64,000 nucleotides of DNA from Streptomyces sp. Root431 (GTDB lineage: Bacteria > Actinomycetota > Actinomycetes > Streptomycetales > Streptomycetaceae), in NCBI RefSeq assembly GCF_001426585.1, contig NZ_LMEI01000008.1:304708-368707 (forward strand). The letters are read 5' to 3'. Below the pieces are notes generated by a model that saw nothing but the letters and a program-made list of their open reading frames with translations, ran no database searches and was not told the DNA's origin. The position numbers and the translations under genes were made by a program. Below, in pieces: positions 53,747 through 62,240 of this stretch. Position 1 is the stretch's first letter; each line of letters starts with the position of its first letter.

Positions 53747-54334
53747 ATGCGCAGCAGAAGACTGTCCCTCGCGGCACTCGCCGCAGCCGCCCTCTTCCTC
53801 GTCCCCACCACCTCGGCGTCCGCCGCGCCCGCCGGTGAGGACGTCGCCACCCTCGGCTACAAGCAGCTCGACATCACCATGCAGGCTCAGCAGAAGACCA
53901 ACTGGTGCTGGGCGGCGGGCGGCAACACCATCGCCACCTGGTTCGGCCGCAACTACAGCCAGAACCAGTTCTGCAACGCCGCCTTCAACCGCCAGCAGGG
54001 CTACGACTGCCCCAACAACCAGGCCACCCTCGGCAACGTCCAGACCGGACTGAGCTGGGCCGGCATCAACCCCGGTTCGTACGTCACCGGATGGCTGCGC
54101 TACCCGACCGTGCAGACCGAGATCAACGCGAACAGGCCGATCGAGACCCGCATCCAGTGGTCGAGCGGCGGCGGCCACATGCACGTGATCTACGGCTACG
54201 ACGACGCCAACAGCTGGGTCTACTGGGGCGATCCCTGGCCCTCCAGCGACCGCTACAACTGGGCCTCGCACTCCTGGTACGTCAACAACAACTCCTTCTC
54301 CTGGACCCACTCGCTCTACCGGATCGGGGCGTGA
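53747..54334 (+). CDS. Secreted papain-like cysteine protease (C70/AvrRpt2-like)
   Basis: 195 residues. A signal peptide (about 1-26, ending ASAAP) is followed by a compact domain whose segment QQKTNWCWAAGGNT holds the active-site Cys and whose GGGHMHVIYGYDD holds the His; the Asn/Asp partner may be in WVYWGDPW. The spacing and the NWCWAA motif are those of the papain-like C70 (AvrRpt2-type) family, which in plant bacteria are toxins; Streptomyces forms are mostly unstudied. GGGAGG lies six bases before the ATG. The stop overlaps the next start (GTGA). Confidence 0.85.
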   Translation: MRSRRLSLAALAAAALFLVPTTSASAAPAGEDVATLGYKQLDITMQAQQKTNWCWAAGGNTIATWFGRNYSQNQFCNAAFNRQQGYDCPNNQATLGNVQTGLSWAGINPGSYVTGWLRYPTVQTEINANRPIETRIQWSSGGGHMHVIYGYDDANSWVYWGDPWPSSDRYNWASHSWYVNNNSFSWTHSLYRIGA

Positions 54335-55116
54335 CGACGATGAACGGACGTGCCATCGGCGCCGGTCTCCTGACCACCGCCGCCCTCGTCGCCCTCGGGG
54401 CGCTCCCGGCCGCCGCGGCCGAGACCCTGCCGTCCGCGCCGACCCCCGAACAGGCCGCCTCCGCGCCGCAGACCCTGGACACCCTGTCCCGGTTCTTCGC
54501 CCGGGACGGGGCGCTCGCCCGCTCGGCGGCCGCCCCGCGCGTCGAGGGCGGGTCCGTGCCGGTACGGATCCTCTCCCCGGACTTCGTCGCCGGGAAGGCG
54601 GGGGCGCCGGTCGCCCGCGTCGAGTTCCGGGCCAGCCGGGCCGTCGCCTCCGACGGCCAGAAGGCCTCGCTGTGGACGGTGAAGCAGCCGGGCGGCTGGC
54701 AGGTCGTGAACATCGCCACCGGCGACGACGAGATCCGGTACGCCGAGCAGGGCGGGCGCGTGCTGCCCGGCGGGCTCGTCTTCCGGGAGCCGCAGATCGA
54801 CGCCTGGTACGTCCAGAAGGGCGCGAAGGTGCTGCCGCTGGACGAGGACGCGGTGCGGGCCGTCGGGAAGAACGGGACGAGTCTGGCCGCGTACCGGTCG
54901 CGGGTCGCCGAGGCGTACGGGGACAAGCTCCCGGGCTCGGCGTACGCGAAGAAGGGCGCGGCGGGCGGGTACGCACCGCAGGCGGACGCACCGGCGGCTC
55001 ATGAGGGGCCCGCCGTCACGGTGGCCTCCACCGCGGCGGGCGCGGGCGCGGTCCTGGCGCTCGGCCTGATCGGCACGGCGGCGATACGCCGCCGGCGCGC
55101 CGCCCGGGAGTCCTGA
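54331..55116 (+). CDS. Secreted membrane-anchored protein translated with the protease
   Basis: 261 residues from a GTG overlapping the protease stop by four bases; ATG at 54340 is an alternative. A signal peptide (ending AAAAE), then a beta-rich outer domain (ASLWTVKQPGGWQVVNIATGDDEI, REPQIDAWYVQKGAKVLPLD), then one C-terminal helix (about 230-252) and a basic tail. No LPXTG motif precedes the helix. The coupling to the protease gene suggests an inhibitor, receptor, or scaffold for it, but nothing in the sequence decides between these. Confidence 0.75.
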   Translation: MTTMNGRAIGAGLLTTAALVALGALPAAAAETLPSAPTPEQAASAPQTLDTLSRFFARDGALARSAAAPRVEGGSVPVRILSPDFVAGKAGAPVARVEFRASRAVASDGQKASLWTVKQPGGWQVVNIATGDDEIRYAEQGGRVLPGGLVFREPQIDAWYVQKGAKVLPLDEDAVRAVGKNGTSLAAYRSRVAEAYGDKLPGSAYAKKGAAGGYAPQADAPAAHEGPAVTVASTAAGAGAVLALGLIGTAAIRRRRAARES

Positions 55117-55171
55117 GCCGCCACCCCACGGCCGACGGCGAGCGTTCCGCGGGGCGGAACGGGTGACCCCG

Positions 55172-55204
55172 CCGGGGCCTGCCCCTTCTCGGAGCAGGCC
55201 CCGG
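55172..55204. terminator. Hairpin between the protease pair and the next gene
   Basis: CCGGGGCCTGC (55172-55182) pairs with GCAGGCCCCGG (55194-55204), an 11-bp perfect stem between convergent stops. Confidence 0.75.
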
Positions 55205-55215
55205 AGGGGTGTGGG

Positions 55216-56214
55216 TCAGTAGCTGTAGGCCGCGCCGTGAGTGGCGGCGATCTGGCCCGAGCTGTGGCCGTCGTGGATCTTCAGCGGGTTGCCGTCGACG
55301 TTCCGTACCTTCAGCGTCATCCGGATCTGGGTGCAGCCGCCGAGCTGTGCCTTCGTCAGGCGCAGGGTGTTGGCCGCCGTCTGGTGGTGCTTGGCGTTGG
55401 TGATGTTCCACACCGCGACCGGGCCCTTGATCGGGCCGCCGCACAGCGCTCCGTCGGCGTTCCTGGGCTGCGCCTCGACCCAGGTCTCGGCGCGGGTGGC
55501 GGTGTGGTCGGGGGTGCCGCCCGAGCAGATCGAGGAGCCGGCCATGCAGGTCGTCAGCTCCGCGTCCTGGTAGACGACGATGTCCTCGCCCGTCGGGGTG
55601 TTCGTGGAACCGAGGGTGGAGACGGTGGAGCCGCGGGCGACCGTGGTGCCGCTGCCGGCGAGCAGCGTCCAGCGGGACATCGAGGAGTGGATCTCCCTGG
55701 CCAGTTCGGCCCCGGCCGGCACACGCATGGTGACGGTCCGGCCGCCGGTGATGATCGAGGAGTACGAGAGGATCGACAGGCGGCAGGTGTAGCTGCCGTC
55801 CGCGGGCGCGATGAACATCCAGCGGAGCCCCGCGGTCAGCGAGGTCTCGTTCGGCGGCACCAGGTTCGCCGCCCAGAAGGCCCCGGCCTCCGTCCCGGCC
55901 GGCAGGGCCGTGCCGTCCGCGTTGCGGCAGCGGATGGCGAAGGTGTTGCCGATGTTGTCACCGGCCGCGAGCTCCGGGACCGGGCCCGTCGAGAAGGACC
56001 GGGACCGCAGGACCGACCGCTCGCCGGCGAGCGCGTCGAAGGCTATCTCCGTACCCGGCACGTCGAGGTACGTGTCGGCGTTGCGCGTCACCTGGTACTC
56101 GAAGGCCGTCGACGCGGCGGTGGCGGGTGCGGCGCCGAGCAGCGAGCCGCCCAGAGCGAGCGCGAGGAGGGCGCCCGCCGCCCGGCCCAGCCTCTTGATT
56201 CCGCCGAGATTCAC
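55216..56214 (-). CDS. Secreted protein of unknown function
   Basis: 332 residues. A clear signal peptide (about 8-34, ending PATAAST) is followed by a mature protein rich in Thr, Ser and Gly with at least eight Cys (FAIRCRNADG, YTCRLSI, TTCMAGSSIC, ALCGG, GGCTQIRM), probably forming disulfides, and likely all beta. Nothing recognisable as a catalytic site. GTG start. It lies between two unrelated genes and has no operon partner. Confidence 0.75.
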   Translation of the reverse strand: MNLGGIKRLGRAAGALLALALGGSLLGAAPATAASTAFEYQVTRNADTYLDVPGTEIAFDALAGERSVLRSRSFSTGPVPELAAGDNIGNTFAIRCRNADGTALPAGTEAGAFWAANLVPPNETSLTAGLRWMFIAPADGSYTCRLSILSYSSIITGGRTVTMRVPAGAELAREIHSSMSRWTLLAGSGTTVARGSTVSTLGSTNTPTGEDIVVYQDAELTTCMAGSSICSGGTPDHTATRAETWVEAQPRNADGALCGGPIKGPVAVWNITNAKHHQTAANTLRLTKAQLGGCTQIRMTLKVRNVDGNPLKIHDGHSSGQIAATHGAAYSY

Positions 56215-56295
56215 GGTGTCCTACCCCCAGGGTGTTGTGTGCGACGAGTGATCGTCGCACACGCGCCGTGAGCGGCACCGAGGCCGGTGGCCGGT

Positions 56296-57060
56296 TCAAC
56301 GGGCCAGGTAGCCGCCGTCCACCGGGAGGATCGCGCCCGTGATGAAGGACGCCTCGTCCGAGGCGAGGAAGAGGATCGCGGCGGCCACCTCCTCAGGGGT
56401 GCCGAAGCGGGCCATCGGGTGGGCGCCGAGTACCTCGGAGAGGTACTCCGGGCCGCCGGGCTCGTCGCGGGCGGCGGCGACCCGCTCCGTCTCGATCGTG
56501 CCCGGGGCCACCGCGTTCACCCGGATCCCGCGCTCCGCCCACTCCACCGCCAGGTGCTTCGTCAGCCCGCTCGCCACGAACTTCGCGGGGCCGTAGACGG
56601 CCTGCCGCGCCTGCCCGGCGACCCCCGAGATCGACGACGTGCACACGATCGCCCCGCCGCCCGAGACGAGCATCGCCTCGATCGCGTACTTGCAGGTCAG
56701 GAACATGCCCCGGCCGTCGACGGCCATCACCGTGTCGAAGTCCGCCGCCTCGGCCTCGGTGATGTCGAGCAGCGGGATGACGCCGGCGTTGGCCACCAGC
56801 ACGTCGAGGCGCCCGTAGCGCTCCACCGCCGTGTCGATCATCCGCCGGGCGTCCTCCGCGACGGACACGTCGCCGGTCACGGGGACCGCTCCCTCCAGCG
56901 TCGCCAGCCGCTCCCCGTCGAGGTCCGCGGCCACCACGCGCGCCCCCTCGGAGAGGAACCGCTCCGCCGTCGCGCGGCCGATCCCGCTCGCCGCTCCCGT
57001 GATCACGCACACCCGGTCCGCCAGCCGCCCCGCGGCCCGTCCCGTCACCTGATTCGCCAT
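56296..57060 (-). CDS. Short-chain dehydrogenase/reductase
   Basis: 254 residues, classical [16 protein letters not shown] at about 20-32, an NAG motif in [13 protein letters not shown] (Ala in place of the first Asn), catalytic Ser in [10 protein letters not shown] and Y-x-x-x-K in YGPAKFVA. The nucleotide-binding Asp in AADLDGER after strand 2 predicts NAD(H) (inference). The substrate is unknown. The ATG at 57060 is preferred to upstream ones because those would extend into the uvrC promoter. It diverges from uvrC across only 58 bp. Confidence 0.9.
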   Translation of the reverse strand: MANQVTGRAAGRLADRVCVITGAASGIGRATAERFLSEGARVVAADLDGERLATLEGAVPVTGDVSVAEDARRMIDTAVERYGRLDVLVANAGVIPLLDITEAEAADFDTVMAVDGRGMFLTCKYAIEAMLVSGGGAIVCTSSISGVAGQARQAVYGPAKFVASGLTKHLAVEWAERGIRVNAVAPGTIETERVAAARDEPGGPEYLSEVLGAHPMARFGTPEEVAAAILFLASDEASFITGAILPVDGGYLAR

Positions 57061-57089
57061 GCTTCGCCAACGAGTGCGCGAGGCCGGAG

Positions 57090-57111
57090 TGTCGGTCCCC
57101 GCCAGTAGGGT
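57090..57111 (+). promoter_or_regulatory. PafBC/RecA-NDp-type promoter of the uvrC operon
   Basis: TGTCGGTC (57090-57097), eight bases, TAGGGT (57106-57111), seven bases, ATG. The final base of the octamer is C rather than G, as in the TerD site. GGGGAG just before the ATG could also serve as a ribosome binding site. Confidence 0.72.
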
Positions 57112-57118
57112 GGGGAGC

Positions 57119-59116
57119 ATGGCAGACCCCTCCAGCTACCGCCCCAAGCCGGGGCAGATCCCCGACTCGCCGGGGGTCTACAAATTCCGTGACGAGCACC
57201 GCAGGGTGATCTACGTGGGGAAGGCGAAGTCCCTGCGTCAGCGGCTGGCGAACTACTTCCAGCCGCTCGTGAGCCTGCACCCGCGCACGGCCACCATGGT
57301 GACCACCGCCGCCTCCGTGGAGTGGACCGTCGTCTCGACCGAGGTCGAGGCGCTCCAGCTGGAGTACTCCTGGATCAAGGAGTTCGACCCCCGGTTCAAC
57401 GTCAAGTACCGGGACGACAAGAGCTATCCGTACCTCGCGGTCACGCTCAACGAGGAGTTCCCGCGCGTCCAGGTCCTGCGCGGCCACAAGAAGAAGGGCG
57501 TGCGCTACTTCGGGCCGTACGCGCACGCGTGGGCGATCCGCGAGACCGTCGACCTGATGCTGCGGGTCTTCCCCGTGCGGACGTGCTCGGCGGGCGTCTT
57601 CCGGAACGCGGCCTCGGCGGGCCGACCCTGCCTCCTCGGCTACATCGGCAAGTGCTCGGCCCCCTGCGTGGGCCGGGTCACGCCCAAGGAGCACCGCGAA
57701 CTGGCCGATGAGTTCTGCGACTTCATGGCCGGCCGCACCGGCACGTACATCCGCCGCCTCGAGAAGCAGATGATGATCGCGGCCGAGGACATGGAGTACG
57801 AGAAGGCCGGCCGGCTCCGTGACGACATAGAGGCCCTGCGCCGGGCCATGGAGAAGAGCGCGGTCGTCCTCGCCGACGCCACCGACGCCGACCTGATCGC
57901 CCTCGCCGAGGACGAGCTGGAGGCCGCCGTCCAGATCTTCCACGTGCGCGGCGGGCGCGTGCGCGGCCAGCGCGGCTGGGTCACCGACAAGGTCGAGGCC
58001 GTCGACACGGCCGGGCTCGTCGAGCACGCGATCCAGCAGCTGTACGGGGAGGAGAGCGGCGACACCGTCCCCAAGGAGGTCCTGGTACCGGCGCTGCCGG
58101 AGGACACCGAGGCCGTCACCGCCTGGCTCGCCGGCCGACGCGGCTCCAACGTCTCGCTGCGGATCCCGCAGCGCGGCGACAAGAAGGACCTGATGGAGAC
58201 GGTCGCGCGGAACGCGCAGCAGGCGCTCGTCCTGCACAAGACCAAGCGCGCCAGCGACCTGACCACCCGCTCCCGGGCCCTGGAGGAGATCGCCGAGGCC
58301 CTGGACCTGGACTCGGCGCCGCTGCGGATCGAGTGCTTCGACATCTCGCACCTCCAGGGCGAGGACGTCGTGGCCTCGATGGTCGTCTTCGAGGACGGGC
58401 TGCCCCGCAAGAGCGAGTACCGCCGCTTCCAGATCAAGGGCTTCGAGGGCCAGGACGACGTCCGCTCGATGCACGAGGTGATCAGCCGGCGCTTCAAGCG
58501 CTACCTCGCCGAGAAGGAGAAGACCGGCGAGTGGGTCGACGGGGACCTGCTGGAGGGCGAGGTTCCCGCGCAGACCCCCGGTGAGGACGACGGGCGGCCC
58601 AAGCGCTTCGCGTACCCGCCGCAGCTCGTCGTGGTCGACGGCGGGCAGCCGCAGGTCGCCGCCGCCCGGCGCGCGCTCGACGAGCTCGGCATCGACGACA
58701 TCGCGGTGTGCGGGCTCGCCAAGCGCCTGGAGGAGGTCTGGCTCCCCGGCGACGACGACCCGGTGGTGCTGCCCCGCTCCAGCGAGGGCCTCTACCTGCT
58801 CCAGCGGGTGCGTGACACGGCTCACGACTTCGCCATCCGCTACCAGCGCTCCAAGCGGACGAAACGCATCCGGACCAGCCCCCTCGACGCCGTCCCGGGG
58901 CTCGGCGAGACGCGGAAACAGGCGTTGATCAAGCATTTCGGCTCGGTGAAGCGGCTCCGGCAGGCGACAATCGAGCAGATCTGCGAGGTCCCCGGCATGG
59001 GCCGGAAGACCGCGGAGTCGGTGGTCGTGGCCCTCGCCCAGGCGGCCCCGGCCGCACCCGCCGTGAACACGGCGACAGGAGAGATCATGGAAGACGACGG
59101 GGGCGGCACGGCATGA
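57119..59116 (+). CDS. uvrC: Excinuclease ABC subunit C
   Basis: 665 residues. UvrC makes both incisions of nucleotide excision repair. The N-terminal GIY-YIG nuclease has [25 protein letters not shown], followed by the Cys-rich [16 protein letters not shown], the UVR domain ([17 protein letters not shown]), and the RNase H-like C-terminal nuclease with the DISHLQGED motif. Two helix-hairpin-helix motifs ([19 protein letters not shown] and [10 protein letters not shown]) close the protein. ATG follows a damage-type promoter. The stop overlaps rapZ (ATGA). Confidence 0.98.
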   Translation: MADPSSYRPKPGQIPDSPGVYKFRDEHRRVIYVGKAKSLRQRLANYFQPLVSLHPRTATMVTTAASVEWTVVSTEVEALQLEYSWIKEFDPRFNVKYRDDKSYPYLAVTLNEEFPRVQVLRGHKKKGVRYFGPYAHAWAIRETVDLMLRVFPVRTCSAGVFRNAASAGRPCLLGYIGKCSAPCVGRVTPKEHRELADEFCDFMAGRTGTYIRRLEKQMMIAAEDMEYEKAGRLRDDIEALRRAMEKSAVVLADATDADLIALAEDELEAAVQIFHVRGGRVRGQRGWVTDKVEAVDTAGLVEHAIQQLYGEESGDTVPKEVLVPALPEDTEAVTAWLAGRRGSNVSLRIPQRGDKKDLMETVARNAQQALVLHKTKRASDLTTRSRALEEIAEALDLDSAPLRIECFDISHLQGEDVVASMVVFEDGLPRKSEYRRFQIKGFEGQDDVRSMHEVISRRFKRYLAEKEKTGEWVDGDLLEGEVPAQTPGEDDGRPKRFAYPPQLVVVDGGQPQVAAARRALDELGIDDIAVCGLAKRLEEVWLPGDDDPVVLPRSSEGLYLLQRVRDTAHDFAIRYQRSKRTKRIRTSPLDAVPGLGETRKQALIKHFGSVKRLRQATIEQICEVPGMGRKTAESVVVALAQAAPAAPAVNTATGEIMEDDGGGTA

Positions 59117-60075
59117 CCACGCACGAGCAGCACGACGAGCACGACCGAGAAGACGGAGCAGGACACGTGAGTACGGGCACGAAGGAGACCCCCGGCGACA
59201 ACGGCGCCGAGGCGGCCATTCCCGAACTGGTGATCATCTCCGGCATGTCCGGAGCAGGCCGTTCCACCGCGGCGAAGTGTCTCGAGGACCTGGGCTGGTT
59301 CGTCGTGGACAACCTGCCGCCCGCGCTGATCCCCACCATGGTGGAGCTCGGCGCCCGCTCCCAGGGCAACGTCGCCCGGATCGCCGTCGTCGTGGACGTC
59401 CGCGGCCGGCAGTTCTTCGACAACCTCCGGGACTCCCTCGCCGACCTCGACTCCAAGCAGGTCACCCGCCGGATCGTCTTCCTCGAGTCCTCCGACGACG
59501 CCCTGGTCCGGCGCTTCGAGTCGGTCCGCAGGCCGCACCCCCTCCAGGGCGACGGCCGGATCACCGACGGCATCGCCGCCGAGCGCGACCTGCTGCGCGA
59601 GCTGCGCGGCGACGCCGACCTGGTGATCGACACCTCCAGCCTCAACGTCCACGAGCTGCGCGCCAAGATGGACGCCCAGTTCGCCGGGGACGAGGAGCCC
59701 GAGCTCCGCGCCACCGTCATGTCCTTCGGCTTCAAGTACGGCCTGCCCGTCGACGCCGACCTCGTCGTCGACATGCGCTTCCTGCCGAACCCGCACTGGG
59801 TCCCCGAGCTGCGCCCCTTCACCGGCCTCAACGAGGAGGTGTCGAACTACGTCTACAACCAGCCCGGCGCCAAGGAGTTCCTGGACCGCTACACGGAGCT
59901 CCTCCAGCTGATCGCCGCGGGCTACCGCCGCGAGGGCAAGCGGTACGTGACCATCGCCGTGGGCTGCACGGGCGGCAAGCACCGCTCCGTCGCCACCGCC
60001 GAGAGGCTCGCCGCCCGCATCGCCGCCGAAGGGGTCGAGACCGTCGTCGTGCACCGGGACATGGGGCGCGAGTGA
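59113..60075 (+). CDS. rapZ: RapZ/YvcJ-family nucleotide-binding protein
   Basis: 320 residues. Walker A GMSGAGRS is at 44-51. The C-terminal domain has [13 protein letters not shown] and the strongly conserved [14 protein letters not shown]. In E. coli RapZ is an adaptor that binds the RNA of GlmZ and controls amino-sugar production; in Gram-positive bacteria the YvcJ form is a GTP/ATP hydrolase of unclear task. An N-terminal 37-residue acidic extension is low in order; a GTG at 59167 is an alternative start. Coupled to uvrC and yvcK. Confidence 0.93.
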   Translation: MTTHEQHDEHDREDGAGHVSTGTKETPGDNGAEAAIPELVIISGMSGAGRSTAAKCLEDLGWFVVDNLPPALIPTMVELGARSQGNVARIAVVVDVRGRQFFDNLRDSLADLDSKQVTRRIVFLESSDDALVRRFESVRRPHPLQGDGRITDGIAAERDLLRELRGDADLVIDTSSLNVHELRAKMDAQFAGDEEPELRATVMSFGFKYGLPVDADLVVDMRFLPNPHWVPELRPFTGLNEEVSNYVYNQPGAKEFLDRYTELLQLIAAGYRREGKRYVTIAVGCTGGKHRSVATAERLAARIAAEGVETVVVHRDMGRE

Positions 60076-61097
60076 AGCCGTACCGTCGACGCGTCTCCAC
60101 GCTGACGGCGCGACGCTCGCTCCGCAGACGCGGCGCCCAGCCCAAGGTCGTCGCGCTGGGCGGCGGCATGGGCCTGTCGGCCTCCCTGGCCGCCCTCCGC
60201 CGGATCACCGGCGACCTGACCGCCGTCGTCACCGTCGCCGACGACGGGGGCTCCAGCGGCCGGCTCCGGGAGGAGCTCGGCGTGCTGCCCCCGGGCGACC
60301 TGCGCAAGGCGCTCGCCGCGCTCTGCGGGGACGACGACTGGGGCCAGACCTGGGCCCGGGTGATCCAGCACCGCTTCCAGTCCAAGGGCGAGATGCACGG
60401 CCACGCCGTCGGCAATCTGCTGATCGTCGCCCTCTGGGAGCAGCTCGGCGACCCCGTCCAGGCCCTGGACCTGGTGGGCAGGCTGCTCGGCGCCCAGGGC
60501 CGCGTGCTGCCCATGTCCGCCGTACCCCTGGAGCTCCAGGCCCTGGTCAAGGGCCACGACCCGGAGCGGCCGGACGACGTGGACACCGTGCGCGGCCAGG
60601 CGACGGTGGCCCTCACCCCCGGTGAGGTGCAGTCCGTGCACCTCGTGCCGCACGACCCGCCGGCCGTGCCCGAGGCGGTCGCGGCCGTGCTCGACGCGGA
60701 CTGGGTGGTCGTGGGTCCGGGCTCCTGGTTCTCCTCGGTGATCCCGCACCTTCTGGTCCCCGAGATCCTCGACGCGCTCGTCGAGACGAAGGCCCGGAAG
60801 GTGCTCTCGCTGAACCTCGCTCCGCAGCCCGGAGAAACCGAGGGCTTCTCTCCGCAGCGTCATTTGGAGGTTTTGGGACGACACGCCCCTAAACTCGCCC
60901 TGGACGTGGTGCTCGCCGACGAGGCAGCCGTGCCCGATCGCGAGTCCCTCGCCGATGCCGCCAAGCGGCTCGGCGCCGCGGTCGAGCTGGCGCCGGTGGC
61001 CGGGCCCGACGGCTCCGCGAAGCATGACCCGGAGCTGTTGGCCGCCGCGTACGACCGTATTTTTCGGATGCATGGAAGGATCGGCCCATGGCGATGA
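60072..61097 (+). CDS. yvcK: YvcK/CofD-like gluconeogenesis factor
   Basis: 341 residues. It carries the CofD-like fold: [19 protein letters not shown] (about 27-45), [29 protein letters not shown] and [17 protein letters not shown]. YvcK binds UDP-sugars and supports growth and wall synthesis on gluconeogenic carbon. The GTG overlaps the rapZ stop by four bases and the stop overlaps whiA by ten. YvcK and RapZ are the fixed partners of whiA in many Gram-positive bacteria. Confidence 0.93.
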   Translation: MKPYRRRVSTLTARRSLRRRGAQPKVVALGGGMGLSASLAALRRITGDLTAVVTVADDGGSSGRLREELGVLPPGDLRKALAALCGDDDWGQTWARVIQHRFQSKGEMHGHAVGNLLIVALWEQLGDPVQALDLVGRLLGAQGRVLPMSAVPLELQALVKGHDPERPDDVDTVRGQATVALTPGEVQSVHLVPHDPPAVPEAVAAVLDADWVVVGPGSWFSSVIPHLLVPEILDALVETKARKVLSLNLAPQPGETEGFSPQRHLEVLGRHAPKLALDVVLADEAAVPDRESLADAAKRLGAAVELAPVAGPDGSAKHDPELLAAAYDRIFRMHGRIGPWR

Positions 61098-62077
61098 CGG
61101 CAGCGGTGAAGGACGAGATCTCCCGGCTTCCCGTCACCCGGACCTGCTGCAGGAAGGCAGAGGTCTCGTCGATCCTGCGGTTCGCGGGCGGGCTGCACCT
61201 GGTGAGCGGCCGCATCGTGATCGAGGCGGAGCTGGACACGGCGATGGCGGCGCGCCGCCTGAAGCGGGACATTCTGGAGATCTTCGGACACAGTTCCGAA
61301 CTGATCGTGATGGCCCCCGGCGGGCTGCGGCGCGGCTCGCGCTTCGTGGTGCGGGTGGTCGCGGGCGGCGACCAGCTCGCCCGCCAGACGGGCCTCGTGG
61401 ACGGCAGGGGCCGCCCCATCCGGGGTCTGCCCCCGCAGGTGGTCTCCGGCGCGACCTGTGACGCGGAGGCGGCCTGGCGCGGCGCGTTCCTCGCCCACGG
61501 CTCGCTGACCGAGCCCGGCCGGTCCTCCTCCCTGGAGGTCACCTGCCCGGGACCGGAGGCGGCGCTCGCCCTGGTCGGCGCGGCCCGCCGGCTCTCCATC
61601 GCGGCGAAGGCCCGCGAGGTGCGGGGCGTGGACCGGGTCGTCGTCCGCGACGGCGACGCGATCGGCGCCCTGCTGACCCGGCTCGGCGCGCACGAGTCGG
61701 TGCTGGCCTGGGAGGAGCGGCGGATGCGGCGCGAGGTCCGCGCCACGGCCAACCGCCTGGCCAACTTCGACGACGCCAACCTGCGCCGCTCGGCGCGTGC
61801 CGCGGTCGCCGCGGGAGCCCGGGTGCAGCGCGCCCTGGAGATCCTCGCCGAGGAGGTGCCCGAGCACCTCGCCGCCGCGGGCCGGCTCCGCATGGAGCAC
61901 AAGCAGGCCTCCCTGGAGGAGCTGGGCGCGCTGGCCGACCCGCCGCTCACCAAGGACGCGGTGGCCGGGCGGATCCGCCGGCTGCTCGCGATGGCCGACA
62001 AGCGGGCGCAGGACCTGGGCATTCCCGGGACCGAGTCCAACCTGACCGAGGAGCTCGACGACAGCCTCGTCGGCTGA
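61088..62077 (+). CDS. whiA: Sporulation and division regulator WhiA
   Basis: 329 residues. WhiA joins a LAGLIDADG-like domain to a C-terminal helix-turn-helix. The N-terminal part has [16 protein letters not shown] and [16 protein letters not shown]; the C-terminal helix-turn-helix is [20 protein letters not shown]. In Streptomyces it works with WhiB to turn on ftsZ, ftsK and other genes for sporulation septation. It is the last gene of the uvrC operon; an internal promoter for it is known in S. coelicolor, and I cannot exclude one here. A strong terminator follows. Confidence 0.96.
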   Translation: MAMTAAVKDEISRLPVTRTCCRKAEVSSILRFAGGLHLVSGRIVIEAELDTAMAARRLKRDILEIFGHSSELIVMAPGGLRRGSRFVVRVVAGGDQLARQTGLVDGRGRPIRGLPPQVVSGATCDAEAAWRGAFLAHGSLTEPGRSSSLEVTCPGPEAALALVGAARRLSIAAKAREVRGVDRVVVRDGDAIGALLTRLGAHESVLAWEERRMRREVRATANRLANFDDANLRRSARAAVAAGARVQRALEILAEEVPEHLAAAGRLRMEHKQASLEELGALADPPLTKDAVAGRIRRLLAMADKRAQDLGIPGTESNLTEELDDSLVG

Positions 62078-62112
62078 CCGGTTCCGTTCCTGTACGGAAT
62101 CCCGAACTCCAC

Positions 62113-62148
62113 GCTGCCGGTGCCTTTCTGAGGCACCGGCAGCTTTGT
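62113..62148 (+). terminator. Terminator of the uvrC-whiA operon
   Basis: GCTGCCGGTGCC (62113-62124) pairs perfectly with GGCACCGGCAGC (62132-62143), followed by TTTGTCG with a short T-run. Confidence 0.88.
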
Positions 62149-62168
62149 CGTTCCCCCGCGAGGCACCC

Positions 62169-62174
62169 TTGACA
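62169..62174 (+). promoter_or_regulatory. Consensus -35 before the carboxypeptidase gene
   Basis: A perfect TTGACA. No convincing TAnnnT lies 16-19 bp downstream, so the promoter may need an activator. Confidence 0.4.
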
Positions 62175-62240
62175 GGCCCATGGACGCCCATGAGCCTGGC
62201 GTCTGTTCATCTACGTGGCAGGCAACAGCAAGGGGGGCTC

